Positions 36,285 to 48,200 of a DNA stretch of 64,000 nucleotides are shown here, piece after piece. Position 1 is the first letter of the stretch. Every line of letters starts with the position of its first letter. The notes under the pieces were generated by a model that saw only the letters and a list, made by a program, of their open reading frames with translations, made no database searches and was not told where the DNA came from. The stretch is taken from assembly GCA_030248225.1 (NCBI GenBank), contig JASANE010017534.1, positions 1 to 64,000 of the forward strand. The letters run 5' to 3'. The stretch is from Trileptium ribeirensis. Lineage: Eukaryota > Nematoda > Enoplea > Enoplida > Thoracostomopsidae. The position numbers and the translations under genes are program-made.

Positions 36285-39200
36285 GTTGGTTTTGTTTATA
36301 GCGAAGGTTTTGTATTTAGTATTTTTACATACTGCTTCAGAATATCATATTTTGTAGTAATTTATCATATTTAGAAAAGGTACTCTTGAAAATTTAACTT
36401 TTCCAAACGTTCCACAGCCGAGAATCAGAGAGTCGGGTTCGGTTCGGGCGAAAGTCAAGCTAAGGTTGTGGTTCCAGCAAATGGCAAAACTATACCGATT
36501 AGAAATTTTTATTTACATATATATAGGGTAACGCCCCAACTGCAACGTGTTTCTGAGACTGACATAATATACTTATAACCTTCATACTCTCAGGAATTAT
36601 AAATATCTACGGGTTACAAAGTGTCTGATACTCGACTTAACTTGGGTGATCAAAATCGAATAAGTGAAGTAAGGGTGTATTCAGTTAACCAGGTTGTCCA
36701 GGTTCGCATTTAGGGTAAGCGGTATTCATCAAAAACCTAAGTTATATAATATATGGGAATACCTGCATACAAAACGCTCTGTGTCACTTTAATGCTGGGA
36801 TGTTACTTATGGGACACGCTGTATAATGTCTCACATATTTGCTCGATAACCGTGTAAGTAGACATTTATATTTGCACTGTGATAAATTTCCCTTCACAAC
36901 CAGAAATAACAAAATTTTGTCTTCCATAAGATTTTCATCTCAACGTTGTAAGAATATGTTCGTCTCAATCTTATGTTAAGAAAACATCGCTAGGTGGTTG
37001 CTTGTGGCAGGTGTTTGATACATTCAGAAAGCTGTGGTGTATGGTTGAATTTAATCTATTCAACCTTTATGCTTAGAAGTATTCAAGCCAGAACTTTCGA
37101 ACTCGGATACGGCATCATAACTAACAATTGCACTTTATATTACTGTAAGCTTGTGTTATCTAAATTGTTCTAATCACCGGTCAGAGCGCTTATGAATTTC
37201 GTAAATCAGTATACTCTGAATTTAAGTACCATATCAGCAACGCATTCACTGTTTGGTTTCTTTTAGAAGCATTAACAGTTTTTCAACTGTGGCACATCGT
37301 GGGTCAGAATCGTGAGTAATTTTCTTTCACCACCACAAAACCATTAGGAATTGTACGGAATAACACATGACAATCTTATGTATAGGTACTCGAAGCGCGG
37401 GAGAGCGTAACTGTCTAATACATGGGGCATACAGCCAGTGTGCTGCAGCTCACACCGGGATGCACAGTGAAAGGTATTTTTCTTATGTTGATACGCCTTG
37501 AAAAATACGAAACACGCCGATTAATCGAAATATATAGAATATAGCTAAAGCTTTTTTACAAGTTCTTCAAATTCACAGGGAGACATTATTAAGCGAAGCG
37601 AAGCGTTTTTGCTTTAGTCGGAGGGGGAAAATTCGGCACCGTCTGTACGTCCGTTGAACTCCTCAATAACTGCAGGGCCGATTTTAAAAAACTTTTTTGT
37701 TTGAAAGGCCTAGTATCGAACAGGTGCAAGACATATAGATTTTGTCAAAATTTGCTTTAGTTAATTAGTAATTACCTAATTAGTTAAACTTGTTAGCCTA
37801 TTTTAACATTTTCAAACAAAAAAATATATGTTTTTCAATAAATAAATAGTGCAAAGCTATTATTTTGGTGCATATCGAACAGGTGCAAGACATATAGATT
37901 TTGTCAAAATTTGCTTTAGTTAATTAGTAATTACCTAATTAGTTAAACTTGTTAGCCTATTTTAACATTTTCAAACAAAAAATATATGTTTTTCAATAAA
38001 TAAATAGTGCAAAGCTATTTTTTGGTGCATATACTACATCTCGCCGTAGTGAATGTGAATCTGTTGCTGATTTGCCATTCGAGGAAGTTAAAACATTAGT
38101 TAGTTTTTATTCTGATATATTACAAATCTAATTAGTTAGTTAATTATTAGCTAATTACTAATTAATTGTTAGCTAGGTAATTTTTAATTTTCAAAGTGCA
38201 CAAAAATTAATAATAAATTGAACCCGGGGTTTTTCTATGTTGCTGATCACGAATATGACATTTTTGAAGCTCTAAAATCTCGCTGTATATGCTAATTAGT
38301 TGATTAATTAACTAGCTAATTAGGTAGTTTTATGCAAATTTTAAAATCACGTCAAAATCGGTAATATCTTGCGCTCGGTGGTTTTCGATGTTGCCGATTA
38401 TGAATATGTGGCTTTTAAAGCTCTATGATTTTATCATGGGTGCTAATTAGGTTATTAATTAGCTAATTAGTTGATGTTACTAATTACCTAATTTTTGAGC
38501 AAGCGAGTTTTTGTATCGTGGATTTGGCATCAATTGCCTAAAACGTCATACTTATTATATATTGATTAAATAGTTAGTGGAAACACATGTATACACAAAT
38601 AAGATACCAAATACTTTGCCTGTTGCTCCGCTCACTTTTTGTAATTTATTACGTTTACTAGTTATATGACAATACATTAATGCAACACAACGGTTATTTT
38701 CAGCGGAATGCAATTCCATATTATCTTTACATCTTTCTTCATTAATTTTTACTATATCTAGATTTATAAGGCCAGTTCCGGCTTTGATTAAAATTTGCAG
38801 CTTCGGTTGCTGGCTCTAACTTAATAATCCTGTCGACAAGATTAGGAATGTTTGATGTCGACATTTCTTCAAACAGTGGTATATTGTTTGGTTGTAGCGC
38901 AAAAGCAATTAGGATCCGATTATACTAGCTGTTTATACGGAATGAAAGCAACGCTCTGTAATATTGCGATCTCGCTTTGCAAAGTCCTCCCTACGTAACA
39001 TTAGTTACAGACGGTTTACGTACGTAACATTCGTCACAGACTTGACCTTGCGGGTGCGTTAGCGTGATTTTCTACTGAACCATTTGATTAAAACTTAGAT
39101 TCTTAGGAAACATATCCTCTTCATCCCAGTCTGAATTTTTTATTTCTTTATTCATCCCAGGCTATTTCTTAAGCTAAATTCAAGTTACAATCGCTAATTT

Positions 39201-42200
39201 ATTGGGCTATATTAAACATATGAAAATATCATTGTCTCTTCAGTTTGGTAATTTAAAAAGTACATATTTGACTGAATATAACGTCTTTTACAGTTACGTA
39301 ATGTATTTTGCTTAAAAGTAGATGTTGGCAAGAAATTTTCTCATAACTGATGAACACCTGTTTAATAATATTTCATAGTAATTTCATAACTAAGTTATGG
39401 TTACCTAATTTAGTATGTACAGTCACAGCCAGAAATAAGTGCAAGATAATCGATCTAAATTTCAATCGATTTTGATTAAACGAAATAAAGATCGATTTTG
39501 GGCGCACTGTATATTATGAGTAATACTTCAGGTTAGACATCCTGTGCCGCAATATTGAATGGCAGGAAAAGTATAGAACAATTGTAAGTTATACTATAAT
39601 GTTGTATAATGTATAATAATAAAAAATAATAATTCTAGTGCCATTAATTAAAACATTGTTGCACCATTGTATAAACTGGCCTAAAACGGTTCAGAGAATT
39701 TTGTTACCAGGACAGCGTACTGTTCAGCTATTGGTTGCATGGCACAGTATAATAAAATCACTATTACCATTGAATCATGTACCGTAATGGATCAAAATGG
39801 AAATAATGTTTGAATATTCTATACGGATACACAACAGCTCAGTTTGAATGTAGTTACTTTAAGTTTTCCAACTATAACATAACACCTGTCGGAAGTTCTA
39901 CCTATAGGAACTACTTGTTTGCTGTTATTATCTTTAAGGCTTTGCATTGTGTACTTCTGAGCGGTATGACCTTGCGAACAAAAATAGGCGCTTAAAAAGC
40001 GAACGTGTAATTTGAAGTAACGTAAACACATTGGCACGTTACAACATTCGTTTATGTAAAGCAAGATTTTATCGGTTATAAAAGAACGTTGTCGCGTAAA
40101 CGGAATGGAACGTTGCACCATTCGTTTATTGCGCATTTATATTGTGTATGATATTTTGCAATTTTCCTTGCATCGTTAGTCGTAGTGCATAAATCTCACG
40201 TGAGTTTGCGAAAGATATATGTCAAGGGGCAGCTAAATTAGATAGCATGTTGCTTTGTAATTATTTTAGACGTATGTAAAAGCACTTTCAAGAGCGGAAA
40301 TGCCAGGTGGCGGGCGCAAGCCCTGGCGACAAAAGGGGCTTGGCAAAGCACGACATGGAAGTATTAGGTCGCCAATATGGCATAACGGTACGTTAATTTT
40401 ATCAGCAAAATCAAAGATTCGACTGCACTCATTGACAACATTTTCCTTCACACTTTGGCAAGCACGATATGGAAGTATTAGGTTCCCGTATGGCATAATG
40501 ATATGTTTTTGTCAAGAAACTAGAAAATTCGGTTGTATTCTTTGACAATGCCTTCCATCACACTCCTGTTGTTGTTAGTTTAAAAGAAAATTACTTATTT
40601 TGCTGAAAACGTCACTTCATTTTTGTATTAAACACCCATGTTTGAGGCTGTCTTACAACGAACGCAATTTGTCATTGCGTTGCAGAAGTGGCCATCAGTT
40701 TCATGCATATTGATTTACATACTTTACAACTACTGCATTGAGTGGTATTAATTGAGACAGTTTATGTTAGACAAGCTTGTATCATTGTAAGATGCTCAAA
40801 AATTGTTTTTGTTACTAGGCCGCGTTCAAATTCGGAAGATCTCGTTTATATACTTCCAAATTTCTTTCGTAGTGTTTCGAAAGTATATGGAGGAACAGAA
40901 TTAGCGGCATACAAATCGGACTGAGGTATGAGAATTTCTAATCCCCATGTCAAACTGGGGGACCCACCAGCGGAACTGCAGAAATATTATAAGGTTTTTG
41001 TTGGTCGAGCTGAGGCCCGAGGTAAGTGTTCGGCGGATCTATTGGAGAATTAATGCCGATAGAACGGCACATGTACAACATTTAGCTGCAGTAAAACGGC
41101 CTATTTAATGCCCAAAATTCACGGATGTTCGCGCATTATTTATCTCCTCGGCGTTCTCCCAAATATGATATTTCATATTCAGGCAAATTCTGAGCAGGTC
41201 CATACTAATTAGGCTCATTTGCGTTAATTAGCAAAACAGTCTTTACGAAAGCAAAGACATGCTAATGTCCGCTGTGTATTTTACTATTACATGTGATAAG
41301 CTAGCATGTGTGAATGAGTATAGTCGTGTCAAAAAACAGCAAACACAGTGGGACTTTCGTAATCTTTTTATTGAGGGATGCGTTGCCCTACTGGCACAGT
41401 GTGCTAAAGTTAGGAGATAATACAACCATATTCAACATGCGGAAATCGAATAGAGAAAGGTCTAAAATCCCAAATTTTAAAAAGCACAAGCTTTTTAAAA
41501 AGACGGAAAACATATAGATTTTTGATAAAATCCCTGAGTGAAGCATTTTTGGAGTTGGAGAGTAAGAATTAATATATATATATTGGGGGTAGCGGAGAGT
41601 AATAATTATTGTATATATGTGGTATTTAACATTATGGTAAGCCTTTGGTACAAAGATTTGGAGAGAGGACGTTTTAGATTATTTTTTCTGACAATTTGAA
41701 AATTTGTGACGTATTTCAAACATTTACGAGTTGGTTTTTAAGAAGTAATAAAAGTTCTTATATTTTTTTGTTTATTCAAAATGGTCTTAATTTGTCCATT
41801 GTGATAATTCTTTCCTTATTGTCTTTCTCATACTCGGAACAGTTCTCTTTAAAATGAATTCAGAACCTCGAAATCATTACTGAGCCCAAACCAGCCATAG
41901 TAGCTCCGTTTTACCTCATCGAATAGGTTACCAATTTACTAAGGACACAGTCATTGTGTCAGTGTAATTTTAAATCATCACCTCTTGTCGAAACTGTAAA
42001 AAAACTTGAAACTAAAACTATATTTTGTAGAACTCAACAGTCAGTTCCAAGTACAGTGTATATAATACCAACAGGTAATTAACAAAATACTAGTTAACAC
42101 GCCGAAATTTAGAGTATTGTTCTGTTGCATTTGAGTGTCAATTTTTAAGTTCTGCACTGTTTGTTAATATTGCGCACTTATTAATCAGACCGTAGTGGAG

Positions 42201-45200
42201 ATTGTGTGTTGTAGGGGTGAAATCTTAAATTCCGTCTCTGTGTGTGATCGGCCATAACTTGGAACGGCCTAATCGATTTTCATTATCTTGAGCTCATTCG
42301 AACTGACATAGTCAATTTATTGTGTACATTTACGAGCGTTTTTGATTTGGGGTCTTGTTCCGAGGTCAGAGGTGTCCAAATGTGGTTTTTGACACCATTT
42401 TAGTACCCTTCACGTAAGCAAAGTTATTTTTATCCTAACTTTCGAATTTTTTCTTTGATTGGTTTTATTTCATAGTAAAATGACCGCCTTTTTGTTTTTC
42501 GATTAAGGCCCCAGTTCTGGATTTATGGGGTTTGAGGTACTGCGGTATGGCGCCCCAATGGTTCCTCGAACCAAAATTTGAAAACTTGTTCTGATGTCTT
42601 GGGCGGCTGATAAGTTTCACCAGGGGCTTTTCGGGCATGGGAAACTCATTGTTGGTGCTGGTTTTGCTCTGTGACCCATGGGTACGGGGGTATGGTGCCC
42701 CCAAGGTTCCGGTTCATAGAATAAAATAAAGTTTGTTTACCTCAGTTTAGTACTTTCACAGAAGCAAGGTTATTTTTATCTTAACTTTCGAATTTTTTCT
42801 CCGTTTAGTTTTATTTCTGAGTAAAATGATAAATGCCGATGTCTCTTTTTTTGTTTTTCGACTAAGGCTCCGACTGATTGGGATTGAGGTATGGCACCCC
42901 CGTGGTTCCTCGACCTAAGATTCGAAAATTTGTTCTGATGTCTTGGGCGGCTGATAAGTTTCACCAGGGGCTTTTCGGACATGGCAAACTCATTGCTGGT
43001 GTTGATTTTGCTCTGCGGTCCGTGGTTTTATGGGTACGGGGGTATAACGCTACCATGGTTCATCGACCCCTAATTCCTAATTTTACAGTTACGTCCTTGG
43101 AGGCTGATAGCTTGCACTTAAGGGTGTTGGAGCATGGGAAACTTATTGCCGGTGTTAGTTTTGTTCTAACTTGTGTGATATCTACATATAGCATATTGAC
43201 GTGTGCTATCGAGAGCTGTTTGGCTGCGCACGCAAAAGATGTAGGTGTATCTATGCTTAACTACGTTCTGCAAACCTATGCTTTACTACGCTCTGCAATT
43301 TCGATAGAGTTACTAGTAATTCATTGTCTTCTGTCACATCGAATCATTTCAGTCACTATAATGCACACTATCGTGTTAGATGTTTTCATATTAATACGTT
43401 TTGAAAGTCATGTGGATTCGGAAGCCCTAAACATGGTGTCTGTGGCTGATTATTGATAAGGTATCGTCGTACCATCTAGATTAAGCATAGGTATTCGTAG
43501 CATCGAAGCTTAAGTTTAAAAATTCTTACGTATTAAGAATGAATTTGAGAAGGATATAAACATATTGAAAATCAATTAAATCAAACTTTAATAAGCATAC
43601 GCTAAAAGCAGTAAGATCAACAGTATAGTTACACCAGAAATTAACTATTTCGAAATGCCGAGTTGGTAGTAATGTGTATCAAATTATTTATTCTGTATTC
43701 GTGTAAGGACGTGTGCATATTTCGTCCGATCTTATTTCTATTCACATTGCATCCAGTTCGATCCGATGCTACGAATACAGGTCTAATAATCATTACGCCC
43801 GATAAGAACTCTACCTGCCGTATACCTGTGTTTCACGCTACATCGCCCAATTCGGATCTAATAAAAACGCGCTTGCTCTATCGGATACCATCGGGCGTAA
43901 TGTGATCACACCCTAATATGGGATAAATAACCGTCACTCCGAGTAATTTACATAATATTGTTTGTCCTTCGGTAAATTTAAGTTTCGTGACAGCACTAAT
44001 TATTGTTCGCTCGTTTATATTTTAGGTGGTGTAGCTCATGGAATTCGTGGCCCGTTGACATATTTCTATATGTTGTCAGACTCTGAGCGTTTACAAGGCC
44101 TTTGCATCGCTTTGACAATTAAGCATTCTCAGGTTTGCTAATTTCGTTCTCAATTTTTATTAGAGAGATATTATAATTAGGAAAGATTTGCGATTAAACC
44201 ACTGATAATGTTCACAATAAAGTTACGCGACATTTAATGCTCAGTTGCTTTACTATAATAACATAGCTCTTTGTTCCAGGCAGTTTCTTGTTTATGATAA
44301 TATAAATTGTCATAATTTTCGATTAAGATGTATAATATAGCGTTAAACATATTTTACATTTTTGGCCCATTATAAACATTTAACACAATAAATAATATTA
44401 ATCTAACATTTTTTCTATATAGCTATTCTTCTTATGTGAAATAATTTTAGGATGATCTGGTTGTTGTGGATTCTTTGGATAACCTGTCATCAGGGAGCGC
44501 AGAGGTAACTTTTACTTGTAATATCCGTCATGCAGTAGTTTGCTGCCTTTTGTAAACTTATTTAATTTTCTAAATATTAAGATAAATGTGATTGTAGTTC
44601 TCCAGTATGAAGTAATGTGAAATCGGGTGCGAGTACTATCGAAGTATGTTTTCGAGACATGATCTACTAAAATATAGGTAGTCGAATTTAAGAGAAGTTA
44701 CAGTGTTTGCAAAGACACGACGGTATTAACAAAACGTTATAATAAGTGTTTTGGATTTCATAAGTAGCTGTAATGCAGAGTAGCTTCGCTTTAAGTTGCG
44801 AGAATTTAAATGTTGGTCTTCGTTGCTAATGGAGATATCATTAACGAACCTCTCTAGCACTACTGAATTGTAGTGCAATGATTTCTGACAAAATTAGTTA
44901 CAGTGGTATTTTGTAAACATCGCGGCAGCTCGCTGTTTTATGTGGCAGATCGTGCACAAGATATAAATGTGCTTGATAGTTTGATGTCATTGTTGTGGAA
45001 TAGGAATCATGTCGCGGTCATGCTAGAACATGATTATAATTAATAATGTTGTTATCTCCCGTTTTAATATGTATGAAACAGACAAATTTATCATGAATCA
45101 CTGTAGGTATATTTCTGTGTAGTATGAAGCTCAAAGATTGTTAATTTATGTTGTTCTGATCGAATCTTCATATGTAAATTCCTTAACTTGGTGAAAATTT

Positions 45201-48200
45201 CATTTCGTGCATTTTGTTTTAGGTAGTGAGAAAATTTTGTCTTTTTCATAAAAATAGCACAACTGTTTTTATTAACCCGTGTAATTTAGTTTCTTGATGC
45301 AGTATTACAGCTCCGATAATCTTGGAGTATTTTTATATTCACGTCTTGGTTATGTTGATATAAAGCTTTTTTCAAAACTAAAAATTTCCTTACCTAACTC
45401 AGCGCAAAATTTCAGATACAATTTTGCTGATTAATTTGTTTGTTCACACTTTGATATTGTTTTAGGAGCTCCATGAACTTGCAGAGGAACGAAATTGGGG
45501 GTATTCAGTATTGTTTGTTGATGAGTAAGTTTTCACATTATTAGCTGGGCTCTCCAAATTGGGGGGTGGGGCCTGGCATTTTTTGGTTCTCTCTGGTTCA
45601 GAACAGTGTCACACGGTCCATGCTTCCTGGTACAATTTTGGGCTCCCCTCGGTTCACCGCCTCTTGGAAAATTTTTTTGTTTCCAATCGGTCCAATGTAC
45701 AAAAAAATTGATCAATAATTTGTACTAAAATTCCGTTCTGAAGTCAAAAATTTCACAAATTTTTCAAAATGTGTTTTATAATCGCGTTTTCTCTCCATCA
45801 AAAGCGTTTTGGCAGTGTTTCTGACACGATTTTTTAACCGATTTTCTCTTGGTAAAATCGGGCGCCCCCGGTTCGGAACCAGGGGGGCGTGCTTCATGCC
45901 TCCTGGCAAAATTTACCGGGAATGGATAGCCCAGTTTTGCTAGCAGTTGTAGCCTCTAATTACTTTTATACGCGCTACGCATTTTGCCTAAACAGTGGCT
46001 GACTATTTTAATCCACATGCCAAGTAATAACATCTTTCTTTGCAACAAATGAAGATGATAAAGCTAAAGAAAATTTTTATGCAACTTTATTAGCTTCTGA
46101 ACATACAAATTAGATCTTAAATGATTTAAATAATTATTATAGTTCGTATATATTGGCATACTGCGTTTTTTTGCGCAGTGCTAAACACTATGAAGGTATT
46201 ACTGTGACATCTGTTCAATTTATCAAACCTTCTTGGAATTGGTTACAATTTAAAAGTTTGTTGGTTTGTGGTTGCCAAGTGTGAGATGCTTAACGTATGT
46301 ACATAATTTATCCGTACAGGTTTAAATTTTCACTGTGTCAGCCTTTTTTGATATTTTTTGTTGCCATGATAGCATTCAATTTAGTTTTCCTATACTTTGT
46401 TGGTTATTGTTTCAAATCAGTTTTGGATCTATAGTACAATACAGCCTTGCTCACAAGTAAAAGCAAGTCTTTGCCCACAAATTACTTTATAGATTCATAT
46501 CTATGTTATTGGTTGTTAGCATATCGCTAAATAGTTGCCCACAGTTAGCGAAAGATTTGCTTTCATTTTTGAGTGACTGTATACACTATAGCGATGCCTA
46601 TTATAGGTAAATTTATTTTAAAGTTATCTGCTTTGTCTTAAAATGGACTGATTGTACCAAATGCAGTCTCGGCGAAAAATAAGCGCAATCAAACCACGTC
46701 GAAATTGCAGTCTATCGACATTTCGATTAATCGCAGTTGATCGAAATTTTATAAAGCTGATATATATTTTATTGTACTAAAATCCAAACCGAAATCAATC
46801 CAAATTTCGCTTAATAGAAATACAAATTTCGTTTAGTCGAAATCGATTGACATTTCGGTCGATTAGTTTATATTTCTTCCTGGTGGTGACTGTGAATTCG
46901 ATCACCAATGTTGGTCGAAGTTATCGCCGCTGGTTTTCTGCTTCGGCAGCAGCCACGGTCCATGCACAGATGAGGATCTAGTTTCACATCTTAAATGGAA
47001 GAAACGTTTTTCGGAAACTTGTTAAGAGTTGATGCTGCTGTTTAGGTATCAACTATCAACTGCCATAATCTAATGAAAGCCTATATAATATAAAATTACG
47101 TTGGTGGGGATGGTTGGTCAAACAACGCTGAAACATATGTAGTATGTATATATAATGTTCATTCAGGTGTAAGGAGTGAAAAAATATGGGATTGCCTTCT
47201 TTGTTTCGTAAAAAAATCTGCGAATTCTGATAAGGGCGGTGTTGAGATATTCGTGAAACATTGCGTTTATAGTTAACACGGGGAGGCTCATGTCAATGCG
47301 GTTTTTCTGGTTGGTAATACAAAGGGTTGTCATAAATTTGCCTAAGACAGTTATTTCATTTATTATGTTTTCATAGTTTATATCTAGTGTGATGATTTCG
47401 TTTCGACAAATTACATTCCATTGGTGAAACGGAACATGCTGTTCTCGGAAAATGTTTATCTGTAATGTTTTACTTAGCATAATTTCGGGCAATTTCCGTT
47501 CGTACTTTGTTTGCCCGTTATTATGTTACCTTGTGGTTTTTAGTTATTCATTGAATGTTTGTTGCAATGGACTACAGTGTTATCCATAAGTAATTGCGCC
47601 TTCCCGTTGACCAAACGTCGAGCAAGTAGGGACATAAGATCGCGAGAGCGGCTCATAAGCAACAAGCAAGTAACGTTCGTTTTGAGTCGTTCATACTGTG
47701 TTCCCATTTCAGCAGCGATACTGGACCTCGGAATTTGCTGATGGCAACAGCAGAAATACCAAGTTTCAATGTTATACCTTATTATGGTAAATTAATGGTG
47801 CTACGTAGTTCATTTGTTTAAACCCAGATGAAAACTGGATGTATTTTTTTACTTTCTTTTTGTACCAAACGTTCATCTTTTGGAAAGGTTTAATCTTAGT
47901 AGTATTAATTATATTTGGATCAAAAGCTTTCAAGTGAATGAATAGGCAAGAAAATTTAGGTGAATTTTAGAATAATCATGTATAATAATTAGTGATGCGA
48001 CTTGACCGGACCGACTTAGTCAAAAATTTTATTTCAGCTAACAAACAAAATTGTTGTTCAAACCCAGAACTTTGTTCAGCTAGAGTTTGTAGGTAGTTTT
48101 GATAATATCATCGTGTTTGAGCGATGTTACTGCATAACACATGAAAGAAGAAATTACACAGTAACTTAGAGTGCAAAATTTTATGTAGAAAGAAGTTTCC

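Noticed and set aside
42878..43456. 192-residue open frame
   Set aside because: It follows the dispersed repeat copy 3 and continues beyond it. Neither other copy keeps the frame and no motif is visible.
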